This document shows positions 1-5,974 of a DNA stretch of 6,374 nucleotides, in pieces; within the stretch, counting starts at the first letter, position 1, and every line of letters starts with the position of its first letter. Made by a program: the position numbers and the translations under genes. Origin of the DNA: Deltaproteobacteria bacterium (lineage in GTDB: Bacteria; Desulfobacterota; SM23-61); contig JAPLIW010000747.1 in assembly GCA_026388915.1 (NCBI GenBank), positions 1 to 6,374 of the forward strand, in the 5' to 3' direction. A model generated the notes under the pieces. The model worked only from the letters and a program-made list of their open reading frames with translations. It was not told the origin of the DNA and made no database searches.

Positions 1-680
1 TCCAGGGTGGTGGTGGGCCGGGGATGCTCGTCCACCTGGAAGGCCACCGGGTCCCCTTTCTTCTGGGGGATCAGGACCGGAACGATCTCATCCTTGAACC
101 GCCCCTCCTTGATCGCCCTTCCGGCATTCTGCTGGCTCCGGAACGCCAGGGCGTCCTGATCCTGCCGGGAAACGCCGAATTTTTCGGCCACGTTCTCCGC
201 GGTGATCCCCATGTGGTAGCGGTTGAAGATATCGAGCAATCCGTCGTGGACCATACCGTCGATCAAGGCTCCGTCATTCATGCGGTAGCCCCAGCGCGCT
301 CCGGAAAGCAGGAAGGGAGCCATGCTCATGGACTCCATCCCGCCGGCCATCACAATCTCCGCGTCCCCCGCCTTGATCACCTGTGCCGCTATCATGACTG
401 ACTTTAGTCCCGAGGCGCAAACTTTGTTGATGGTGGTGGCCGGGACTTCCTTGGGAATCCCCGACCGGATGAGCACCTGCCGCGCCGGGTTCTGCCCCTG
501 GCCCGCGGTGAGCACGTTCCCCAGGATGACTTCTTCCACCTGTTCCGGTTTGATCTTCGCCCTCTTGAGCGCTTCCTGAACGGCAATCTTTCCCAGCTCT
601 ATGGCCGGGATGTCCCGCAACGCACCGCCGAAGGTACCTACCGCGGTACGAACCGCACTGGCAATGACCACGTCTCTCAT
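1..680 (-). CDS. Acetyl-CoA acetyltransferase (class I thiolase), 3' end outside window
   Basis: This frame is open from the ATG at 680-678 to the left edge (226 codons) with no stop, so the C-terminal part is missing. The thiolase reaction is reversible cleavage of acetoacetyl-CoA plus CoA to two acetyl-CoA in the cytoplasm. Seen in the sequence: an N-terminus of the VIASAVRTAVGTFGG type, the nucleophile Cys88 in the motif NKVCASGLKS, the glycine-rich stretch MAGGMESMSMAP (residues 111-122), and YHMGITAEN with His156 and Met157. In the Zoogloea ramigera enzyme a Met at this place is typical of short-chain acetoacetyl-CoA thiolases. The later His and second catalytic Cys lie beyond the window. 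A GGAGG at 691-687, six bases before the ATG, fixes the start. It begins 26 bp after the dehydratase stop, so it is very probably co-transcribed. The family is certain; the exact chain-length preference is inferred. Confidence 0.95.
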   Translation of the reverse strand, partial: MRDVVIASAVRTAVGTFGGALRDIPAIELGKIAVQEALKRAKIKPEQVEEVILGNVLTAGQGQNPARQVLIRSGIPKEVPATTINKVCASGLKSVMIAAQVIKAGDAEIVMAGGMESMSMAPFLLSGARWGYRMNDGALIDGMVHDGLLDIFNRYHMGITAENVAEKFGVSRQDQDALAFRSQQNAGRAIKEGRFKDEIVPVLIPQKKGDPVAFQVDEHPRPTTTL

Positions 681-706
681 ATTTTTCCTCCGTTTGAATT
701 TTTGCC

Positions 707-2152
707 CTATTTTTTTTCAGAAATCTTGGCCAGCTTCTTGGCCAGCTTCTTCTTCTGCTCGATATTCCCGGACCGCAGGTACATCACCTTCTGGGCCTGG
801 GGGGAGCCGGCGCCGTGCATGGATTCCACCAGGGCCGTGCCCCCGGTCATGTTCTCGATGAGCCGCAGGAGGCGGATGCGGTCTTCGGTGGGAACGTCGC
901 TCACCCCTTTCAGGTACTTCTCCACGTACTTGCCCACTTCCGGGCTTTTCAGGTCATCCTCGAACGGAAGAGTGGCGATGATTCCGCCGGCCAGGTCATG
1001 GGCCAGGCGGGCCACTTCGTAGATGTTCTTGGTCACATTGTACTTGGTGGTGTTGGCCAGAAGGGTGTCGGGTTCCCAGTTTCCCGCCTTGGTCTTGTGG
1101 CCCATGGCCGAGCAGGCGATGCTGCCGGTGTAGATCGTCTCGCCCAGATGGATCATCTCCGCCAGCTTATCCCGCACGTGAGAGGCCTGCGAGGTTCCCT
1201 GGTAATCGGCAGCCAGGGCGGTGGCTCCCACTAAGACGTCGGTCAACCCCCCTTTGCATCCCCCGTAGTTCTGCCGGTGCAGGGAAGCGAACCTTTCCAC
1301 CAGAAGCCCGGCGAATTCCACCTCCCCGCACATGAAGACCCGCTCCCAGGGAACGAAGACGTCTTCCAGGACCACCAGGGCCTCTCCTCCCACCAGCCCG
1401 AATTCCGGGTTTCCCGCGTCCATTCCCTGTTCCAGTTTCCGCTCTTCGTTGGTCTGCCGCCCGAAGATCATGGTCACGCCCGGGGCATTGACCGGGACCG
1501 CGCAGGCGATGGCGTAGTCCTTGTCTTCCGGCCGCAGGGCCTGGGTGGGCATGATGAGCATCTCGTGGGAATTCACCGCCCCGGTCTGATGGGCCTTGGC
1601 CCCCCGGATGACCACCCCTGGGTCGGTCTTTTTGGCTACATGAGTAAAGAGGTCCGGGTCCGCCTGCTGGCTCGGGCCTTTGGAACGATCGCCCTTGGGG
1701 TCGGTCATGGAACCCACCACCATGAAATTATTCTCCTGGATGTAGGCGATGAACTTCTTCAGGCGCTCGTGGTAGGAGGTCCCGTGCTTTTCGTCGATCT
1801 CGTAGGTGACACCGTAGAGGGAGTTCATGGCGTCGAACCCCACGCAGCGCTGGTAGCAGCTCCCGGTCTCGTGGGAGATCAAACGGAGCATCTGGACCTT
1901 CTTGATCAGATCCTCCCGGCTCTGGTGGACGTGGGTGAAGCGGTTGATCTTTTTCCCGGTGAGGTGGGAGGTCGCGGTCATGAGGTCTTCATGGTCCGGC
2001 TTCAGCGCCAGCTCGTAGGTCTTGGCGGCGGCGTTGATGTGGGGAACGAACGCCGGGTGCGCGGTCACATCCGCCACCCGTTTCCCCCGGTAATAGACCA
2101 CGTGGTTCAATTTCTTCAGGCTGTTGATATAATCTTCTTTGGTCTTGATCAT
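707..2152 (-). CDS. abfD: 4-hydroxybutyryl-CoA dehydratase / vinylacetyl-CoA delta-isomerase
   Basis: This enzyme dehydrates 4-hydroxybutyryl-CoA to crotonyl-CoA through a ketyl-radical mechanism using FAD and a [4Fe-4S] cluster, in the cytoplasm of anaerobes. The 481-residue product is close to the roughly 490 of the Clostridium aminobutyricum enzyme, as I recall that sequence, and keeps its key residues at the same numbers. These are cluster ligands Cys99 and Cys103 (SCYQRCVG), His292 and Cys299 (HRQNYGGCK), plus Arg90, Gln101, Glu257, Tyr296 and Lys300. Glu443 in ESMHGAGSPQAQ matches Glu455 of the reference. The related HpaB-type flavin monooxygenases lack these cysteines, so a hydroxylase is unlikely. 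The ATG at 2152 is chosen because it aligns with the family N-terminus and follows an AAGAAGGTG ribosome site; the open frame extends 26 codons further only through repeat DNA. It lies between an acyl-CoA dehydrogenase and a thiolase gene. Confidence 0.94.
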   Translation of the reverse strand: MIKTKEDYINSLKKLNHVVYYRGKRVADVTAHPAFVPHINAAAKTYELALKPDHEDLMTATSHLTGKKINRFTHVHQSREDLIKKVQMLRLISHETGSCYQRCVGFDAMNSLYGVTYEIDEKHGTSYHERLKKFIAYIQENNFMVVGSMTDPKGDRSKGPSQQADPDLFTHVAKKTDPGVVIRGAKAHQTGAVNSHEMLIMPTQALRPEDKDYAIACAVPVNAPGVTMIFGRQTNEERKLEQGMDAGNPEFGLVGGEALVVLEDVFVPWERVFMCGEVEFAGLLVERFASLHRQNYGGCKGGLTDVLVGATALAADYQGTSQASHVRDKLAEMIHLGETIYTGSIACSAMGHKTKAGNWEPDTLLANTTKYNVTKNIYEVARLAHDLAGGIIATLPFEDDLKSPEVGKYVEKYLKGVSDVPTEDRIRLLRLIENMTGGTALVESMHGAGSPQAQKVMYLRSGNIEQKKKLAKKLAKISEKK

Positions 2153-2156
2153 CTTA

Positions 2157-2165
2157 GACACCTTC
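2157..2165 (-). promoter_or_regulatory. Ribosome binding site of the dehydratase gene
   Basis: On the minus strand AAGAAGGTG lies five bases before the ATG at 2152. It supports this start over the ATG codons at 2230 and 2227, whose extra codons come from the repeat element. The site overlaps a small palindrome, TTCTTT-G-AAAGAA (plus strand 2163-2175), which could form a weak hairpin around the ribosome site. Confidence 0.6.
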
Positions 2166-2175
2166 TTTGAAAGAA

Positions 2176-2282
2176 TTGGAATGATGGAATATTGGAATAA
2201 TGGGGAAAAACCTTTCTTTCTTTCCATCATTCCATCGTTCCACTATTCCATTATTCCGGTCTCTCATTCCATTATTCCATTT
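2176..2282. repeat. Inverted-repeat element of degenerate 8-bp units, copy 1
   Basis: The left arm (2176-2203) is a series of TGGAATNN octamers. The right arm (2224-2257) is a series of CCATNNTT-type octamers, and a further partial block follows at 2264-2282. In the first 26 positions the arms pair with about four mismatches, so the transcript could fold into a long AU-rich hairpin with a loop of about 20 bases. The right arm matches 32 of 34 bases with the right arm of a second copy at 6075-6108. It fills most of the 136-bp gap between the acyl-CoA dehydrogenase stop and the dehydratase start. No transposase or clear target-site duplication is visible. Confidence 0.85.
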
Positions 2283-2288
2283 CTTTTA

Positions 2289-3434
2289 TTATCTTCCTTT
2301 GAGAATGTTACTGGATATGACCAATCTCATGATCTCCGAGGTCCCCTCGTAGATCTCGGTGATCCGGGCGTCCCGGAAGTGGCGCTCCACATTGTACTCC
2401 TTGATATACCCATACCCTCCATGAACCTGAATGGCCTTGGTCGCGATCCGGCTGGCCGCCTCCGAAGCGAAGAGCTTGGCCATGGCCGCTTCTTTTTCAT
2501 ACCGCTGCTTATGGTCTTTGAGAAATGCGGCCCGCAGGGTCAGCAGGCGGGCGGCATCCAGCTCCGTGGCCATGTCGGCGATCATCCACTGGATGGCCTG
2601 GAGCTTGGAGATGGGAGCGCCGAATTGCACTCTCGTCTTGGAGTACTCGGCAGCCGCTTCCAGAGCCGCCCGGCCGATCCCCAGGGCCTGGGAGGCGATT
2701 CCGATCCGCCCGCCGTCCAAGGTGTTCATGGCCACGTAGAAGCCCTGCCCCACCTGTCCCAGGAGGTTCTCCTGGGGAATGCGGCAGTCCTCCATGATCA
2801 ACTCCGCCGTTCCCGAGGCCTTGATCCCCAGTTTTTTCTCCACCGCCCCCACGGAAAAGCCCGGCGTTTTGGTGTCCACGATAAAGGCGCTGATCCCTTT
2901 ATATCTCTTGCTCTTGTCGGTCATGGCCATGAGCACGCAAGAGTCGGCCACGTTTCCGTTGGTAATGAAGTTCTTTTTCCCGTTGATCACCCACTGGTCG
3001 CCCTGGAGGACAGCCGTGGTCTTCTGGGCCGCTGCATCCGAACCGGCCTCCGGCTCGGTCAGGCCGAAGCAACCCAGTTTCTTCCCCGAGGCCAGGGGAG
3101 TCAGGAATTTCCGTTTCTGTTCTTCCGTGCCGAAGGTGTTGATGGGATCGCAGACCAGGGAGTTGTTCACCGACATGATGACCCCCACGCTGGCGCAGCC
3201 CCGGGAAATCTCCTCCATGGCCACCACGTAAGAGACGACATCCGCTCCCCCGCCGCCGTAGGTGTCCGGAATGGCGATTCCCATCAAGCTCAGCTCGGCC
3301 ATTTTCTGGACGATCTCCGCAGGGTGTCGCTCGGTCTGGTCCAGTTCCTGGGCCTTGGGTTTGATCTCTTGATCGGCAAAGTCACGGGCCATGGCTTGAA
3401 CCATTTTTTGCTCTTCGGTCAATTCAAAATTCAT
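2289..3434 (-). CDS. Short-chain acyl-CoA dehydrogenase (butyryl-CoA dehydrogenase type)
   Basis: The product is a cytoplasmic FAD flavoprotein that oxidises a short acyl-CoA to its trans-2-enoyl-CoA, or works in reverse with electron-transferring flavoprotein. At 381 residues it has the family's usual length and full architecture: an N-terminal helical domain (about 1-120), a central beta domain with FAD-contact motifs CFGLTEPEAGSD (122-133) and WVINGKKNFITNG (148-160), and a C-terminal helical domain with RVQFGAPISKLQAIQ (268-282) and VHGGYGYIKEY (337-347). The catalytic base is Glu363 in ITEIYEGTSEI, where the butyryl-CoA dehydrogenases carry it. Isovaleryl- and long-chain enzymes hold the base elsewhere, so a short straight-chain substrate is likely, though not proven. 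The ATG is preceded by AAGGAG and GGAGG. It is the first gene of the operon, and no ETF genes are in the window. The TAA stop is followed by a repeat element. Confidence 0.95.
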   Translation of the reverse strand: MNFELTEEQKMVQAMARDFADQEIKPKAQELDQTERHPAEIVQKMAELSLMGIAIPDTYGGGGADVVSYVVAMEEISRGCASVGVIMSVNNSLVCDPINTFGTEEQKRKFLTPLASGKKLGCFGLTEPEAGSDAAAQKTTAVLQGDQWVINGKKNFITNGNVADSCVLMAMTDKSKRYKGISAFIVDTKTPGFSVGAVEKKLGIKASGTAELIMEDCRIPQENLLGQVGQGFYVAMNTLDGGRIGIASQALGIGRAALEAAAEYSKTRVQFGAPISKLQAIQWMIADMATELDAARLLTLRAAFLKDHKQRYEKEAAMAKLFASEAASRIATKAIQVHGGYGYIKEYNVERHFRDARITEIYEGTSEIMRLVISSNILKGR

Positions 3435-3487
3435 CCCTCCGCTCCTTTTCTCGTTCGTCTTTTGGGGACTTTAAAGGGCATAACATT

Positions 3488-3508
3488 TCAATAGGTTCTG
3501 ACAAACAT
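3488..3508 (-). other. Possible six-codon leader ORF ahead of the acyl-CoA dehydrogenase operon
   Basis: Within the predicted 5' leader an ATG at 3508-3506 follows a perfect GGAGG (3516-3512) at three bases, which is shorter than usual. It reads MFVRTY and stops at TGA (3490-3488), 53 bases before the dehydrogenase ATG and out of frame with it. The good ribosome site is the only reason to list it; the peptide has no run of one amino acid that would suggest classical attenuation. It may be chance. Confidence 0.25.
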
Positions 3509-3525
3509 TTTCCTCCGTAACCGGC

Positions 3526-3539
3526 GTTATTGTAATAAC
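3526..3539. promoter_or_regulatory. Palindromic operator candidate over the -10 box
   Basis: GTTATTGTAATAAC has perfect 6-bp arms (GTTATT / AATAAC) around a two-base centre and covers the -10 hexamer of the operon promoter. A dimeric repressor bound here would block RNA polymerase. No regulator gene is in the window, so the binding protein is unknown. TetR-, GntR- or MarR-type regulators commonly control acyl-CoA operons, but naming one would be a guess. Confidence 0.4.
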
Positions 3540-3558
3540 TTCGCCCTAAAAATGTCAA
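3529..3558 (-). promoter_or_regulatory. Sigma70-type promoter of the acyl-CoA dehydrogenase / abfD / thiolase operon
   Basis: On the minus strand a perfect -35 TTGACA (3558-3553) is followed after 18 bp by TACAAT (3534-3529), which matches five of six consensus bases. The expected transcript start is near 3522, giving a leader of about 88 bases before the ATG at 3434. No better promoter was seen elsewhere upstream of the operon. Confidence 0.7.
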
Positions 3559-3881
3559 AGGTAATTTCCTTATGGTGAGTATCCCGGCGTAGCTAAATGT
3601 TTACATGAAGGAAATCTTCTGATTCTTCCCTCTTTGGCCATGGGCTATATCCGGCGTTTTTTGATCCCCCCCATTCAACTAATCATATTTATTTGCTTTT
3701 CACCGTGGATACGGAACAGGCCTGCTATTTCTTTCCCGATTTTTTCAGTCCGGGCCACTTTTGTTTTTAGTCCTTCCCAAAACCTTCTTAGATGATTGAA
3801 TTTTTTAGTTTTTTTGACGATAAGGTTAGAAAAGAACCCAGGCAAACCGGGCAAGGTCCAGGCAGACTGCAAACATTTCCC

Positions 3882-3911
3882 TTGACAAACATAGGAAGCC
3901 AAAGGTATTTT
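3882..3911 (+). promoter_or_regulatory. Probable promoter of the secreted-protein gene
   Basis: A perfect -35 TTGACA (3882-3887) is followed after 18 bp by TATTTT (3906-3911), a four-of-six match to the -10 consensus. Transcription would begin near 3918 and give a leader of about 60 bases. The -10 is weak, so this is a reasonable but not a firm call. Confidence 0.45.
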
Positions 3912-3942
3912 TTCTACATGCTGGTTAGGCATGGACCTTGCA

Positions 3943-3964
3943 TAAAAAATTATTAAAAAATTAT
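3943..3964. repeat. Perfect 11-bp tandem duplication upstream of the secreted-protein gene
   Basis: TAAAAAATTAT occurs twice back to back (3943-3953 and 3954-3964), directly ahead of the G-run ribosome site. Unpaired A/U-rich leaders often help ribosome loading, so it may act that way; this is inference. Confidence 0.8.
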
Positions 3965-3970
3965 GGGGGG
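3965..3970 (+). promoter_or_regulatory. Unusual G6 ribosome binding site
   Basis: A run of six Gs lies six bases before the ATG at 3977 and can pair with the CCUCC of 16S rRNA through one G-U wobble. It supports the ATG over an in-frame TTG at 3938, which would add 13 residues and has a poorer ribosome site. Confidence 0.55.
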
Positions 3971-3976
3971 TCAACG

Positions 3977-4771
3977 ATGAGACGCAATAAAAAAGCATTG
4001 ATCACCGCGCTGGCAGTTCTATTGGGAATAGGGCTCTGGGGGGCGGTGGGCAAGACGAGTGCCCAAACCGGCCAAACCTTGGCCCTTTCAAGCCAAATGG
4101 TTCAGGACCGGGTTCGAGCCTGCGGCTTTGTCACTTCTCCACCAGTTCCCTACGTGGGGACCATCGTCGGCAGTCAGGATGCCAGCGGCAATCTGAGCGA
4201 AGGAGATTACATTTATATTCAATTGGAACCCGGGAAACAGGTAAAAACCGGGGATCATTTGACCATCGCCCGCTTCTCCAAAGAAATTAAGCACCCCGTG
4301 ACCAATAAAAAATTTGGCCAGGCCCTTTATTTTCCCGGGCGGGTAGTCATACTGGACGCAAAAGGGCCGATCGTAGCGGCCCTAATCGAGAAGTCCTTTG
4401 CGACTGTCCTCCACGGTGATTTGATCATGGTTTCCCCGCCTTCCATCTCCCCGGCGGTACCGATCCGGATGCGGGATGGACTGCAAGGGGTCATCCTCGC
4501 CGCCGCCGAGGAAGAGGAAACCATATCGGAACGGGAGGTTGTTTATATCGATCGAGGGACTTTTGACGGGGTCATCGTAGGGGACCTATTTTCCATCTAT
4601 TCGCTCCCCTACTACACCAAAGAGGCGTCAGACAGCAATAATAAGCCTCTATGGAAGTCGGGGGAAGGGGTGGTGATCTACGTAACCCCGGAGGCCTCAA
4701 CCTTGCTGGTCACCCATTCCAACCAGGGCATTTACGCCGGGGACATTGTCGTTTCAGGCAAGGGGAAGTAA
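3977..4771 (+). CDS. Secreted protein with two tandem beta-rich domains, function unknown
   Basis: I do not recognise a characterised family. The 264-residue product starts with a Sec signal peptide: MRRNKK, a hydrophobic core at about residues 7-24, and likely cleavage after TSA29. There is no lipobox, so a soluble periplasmic location is expected. The mature part contains two similar domains (about 60-152 and 170-259). Each runs: G-x-I, an SEG/SER turn, YI or VYI, a VGD or TGD turn, a polar insert, G-x-VVI, and a final GD-[LI]-[IV]. The pattern resembles the C-terminal domains of LysM-containing periplasmic proteins that I recall upstream of dprA in Geobacter-like genomes, and the FlgT C-terminal fold, but no LysM module is present here. 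Cys50 is the only cysteine. It has its own likely promoter and terminator, so it is probably monocistronic. A cell-envelope role is inference only. Confidence 0.85.
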   Translation: MRRNKKALITALAVLLGIGLWGAVGKTSAQTGQTLALSSQMVQDRVRACGFVTSPPVPYVGTIVGSQDASGNLSEGDYIYIQLEPGKQVKTGDHLTIARFSKEIKHPVTNKKFGQALYFPGRVVILDAKGPIVAALIEKSFATVLHGDLIMVSPPSISPAVPIRMRDGLQGVILAAAEEEETISEREVVYIDRGTFDGVIVGDLFSIYSLPYYTKEASDSNNKPLWKSGEGVVIYVTPEASTLLVTHSNQGIYAGDIVVSGKGK

Positions 4772-4788
4772 CTGCCTAAATCTTGATT

Positions 4789-4813
4789 CCCCCGGCAAGC
4801 AAACCCCCGGGGG
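4789..4813 (+). other. GC-only hairpin after the secreted-protein gene
   Basis: CCCCCGG (4789-4795) pairs with CCGGGGG (4807-4813) around an 11-base loop. No T-run follows, so it is not an intrinsic terminator by itself. It may slow polymerase or protect the 3' end ahead of the true terminator 12 bases on. Confidence 0.5.
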
Positions 4814-4825
4814 TCTAGCGGATTC

Positions 4826-4863
4826 AGGGATTGTGGCGAAGAACTTTCCACGATCCCTTTTTT
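4826..4863 (+). terminator. Intrinsic terminator of the secreted-protein gene
   Basis: AGGGATTGTGG (4826-4836) pairs with CCACGATCCCT (4848-4858), an 11-bp stem with one G-U pair and an 11-base loop, and runs directly into TTTTTT (4858-4863). On the minus strand no T-run follows the stem, so it acts on plus-strand transcripts. Oddly, it ends one base before a possible TTG start and 16 bases before the ATG of dprA. Confidence 0.85.
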
Positions 4864-4879
4864 ATTGAGTTTTCTTCCC

Positions 4880-5974
4880 ATGTCGGCAAAGGATCTTTAC
4901 TACTGGGTAGCGCTGTCCATGGCCCCTGGAGTGGGGAGCGTCCTGTTCAAGCGCCTCACGGAGGCCTTTGGAAGCCCGGAAGGAGTCTTCCGGGCCAAGG
5001 CCAAAGACCTGGAACGGGTTGAAGGAGTCGGCCCCAAGGTGATCGGGGCCTTGAGGCGATTTCACTGGAAGCACCAGGTCGAAAAAGAGCTGATCTCGGC
5101 GGAAAAAACCGGGGCCCGGTTGGTGACCTGGACGGATGAGGAATATCCCTTCGGGTTAAAACAGATCTACGATCCGCCGCCCCTGCTTTATGTCCTGGGG
5201 GCGCTGAAACCCCAGGACCAAAGGGCTGTGGCCGTAGTCGGTTCCCGCTACCCCACAACCTACGGGGAAATGTTCGCTGAGAGAATCGCCCTGGGCCTGG
5301 GCCAGCGGGGCGTTACCGTGGTCAGCGGGTTGGCCCGGGGAGTCGATTCCGCGGCCCACCGGGGAGCCCTGGCGGCTGGCGGAAGGACCCTCGGGGTCCT
5401 GGGATGCGGCATTGATCTTATCTATCCTCCGGAGAACAAAAAATTGTTCGGGGAGGTGGAAGCCCAGGGGGCGATCATCTCCGAGTTTCCCCTGGGGACG
5501 CCGCCGGAGAAGGACCACTTCCCCATTCGCAACCGGGTGATCAGCGGAATTTCCATGGGAGTCGTCGTGGTGGAAGCCACCTTGCGCAGCGGATCTCTGA
5601 TCACCGCCCGGTTTGCCCTGGAACAGGGTCGGGAGGTCTTTGCCGTCCCGGGGAACGCGGATTCAGCCCGCAGCGCGGGGGCGAACCGATTGATCCGGGA
5701 GGGGGCCAAGCTGGTTACCCGGGCGGAAGACGTCTTAGAAGAGATCCCCCTGCTTTCTTTGCCCGGCCCGCAGGAGCCGCCGCCCCAACCCAGGCTGACG
5801 GAGGAAGAGGCCACGGTCTTTTCGGCGCTGGGCCCCCAGGCCATGCACATCAACCAGGTGATCGCCGGGAGCGCCCTTCCCAGCGCGCGCGTTTCGGCCA
5901 TTCTCCTTTCCCTGGAACTGGCCGGGCATGTCCGGCAGCTTCCGGGAATGCGGTTTATAAAAACAGGGATATAG
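4880..5974 (+). CDS. dprA: DNA-processing protein DprA (Smf)
   Basis: DprA binds incoming single-stranded DNA in the cytoplasm and loads RecA onto it during natural transformation; it is also widespread in bacteria not known to be transformable. The 364 residues carry the long-form architecture. First is an N-terminal helix-hairpin-helix/SAM-like domain (about 5-60, with GVEGVGPKVIG-like turns). Next is the Rossmann-type core (about 66-285) with VAVVGSR (117-123), SGLARGVDSAAHRGAL (149-164), LGCGIDLIYPPEN, SEFPLGTPPEKDHFPIRNR (201-219), EATLRSGSLITA and VFAVPGN (253-259). Last is a C-terminal winged-helix domain (about 305-360). The ATG at 4880 is chosen since YYWVALSMAPGVG is conserved family sequence just after it; a TTG at 4865 is the alternative. 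Neither has a clear Shine-Dalgarno, and a terminator sits immediately upstream. It is followed by topA, a common bacterial pairing. Confidence 0.95.
   Translation: MSAKDLYYWVALSMAPGVGSVLFKRLTEAFGSPEGVFRAKAKDLERVEGVGPKVIGALRRFHWKHQVEKELISAEKTGARLVTWTDEEYPFGLKQIYDPPPLLYVLGALKPQDQRAVAVVGSRYPTTYGEMFAERIALGLGQRGVTVVSGLARGVDSAAHRGALAAGGRTLGVLGCGIDLIYPPENKKLFGEVEAQGAIISEFPLGTPPEKDHFPIRNRVISGISMGVVVVEATLRSGSLITARFALEQGREVFAVPGNADSARSAGANRLIREGAKLVTRAEDVLEEIPLLSLPGPQEPPPQPRLTEEEATVFSALGPQAMHINQVIAGSALPSARVSAILLSLELAGHVRQLPGMRFIKTGI

Larger units (their letters stand above)
3435..3976. other. AT-rich divergent intergenic region
   Basis: This stretch separates the minus-strand metabolic operon from the plus-strand secreted-protein gene and is clearly more AT-rich than the genes beside it. 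It holds the two divergent promoters, the palindrome at 3526-3539, a second short palindrome ATGTTTACAT (3597-3606), three copies of CCGGCGT (3521, 3584, 3651) and an 11-bp tandem repeat before the plus-strand gene. Between about 3610 and 3870 I see no convincing gene, RNA or terminator. Open frames there lack ribosome sites and recognisable protein features. Confidence 0.7.

Noticed and set aside
1277..2170. Plus-strand open frame of 297 codons opposite the dehydratase gene
   Set aside because: It is antisense to a well-supported gene. The product is rich in His, Gly, Asp and Val, as expected from the complement of GC-rich codons, and shows no family features.
2153..2230. A 26-codon N-terminal extension of the dehydratase
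   Set aside because: It is encoded by the repeat element and has no ribosome site. The ATG at 2152 matches the family start and puts the catalytic residues at the same numbers as the characterised enzyme.
2176..2282. CRISPR-like array, because of the regularly repeated short units
   Set aside because: The units are only 8 bp, degenerate and contiguous, without unique spacers, and are arranged as inverted arms.
2139..3494. Plus-strand open frame of 451 codons opposite the acyl-CoA dehydrogenase gene
   Set aside because: The dehydrogenase on the other strand has complete family motifs and ribosome sites. This frame begins in repeat DNA and has the composition of an antisense shadow.
3640..3795. 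Plus-strand 51-codon frame with a hydrophobic N-terminal half
   Set aside because: There is no Shine-Dalgarno before the ATG and no promoter nearby, the composition simply reflects AT-rich DNA, and the peptide resembles nothing I recognise.
3938..3976. TTG start adding 13 residues to the secreted protein
   Set aside because: The ATG at 3977 follows the G6 ribosome site and gives a standard signal peptide beginning MRRNKK. The TTG lacks comparable support.
3675..3998. Minus-strand open frame of 107 codons in the intergenic region
   Set aside because: Its first start candidates run through the secreted-protein start, its ribosome site and its promoter on the other strand. The only internal ATG (3932) has a weak ribosome site. 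The AT-rich translation shows no family motif.
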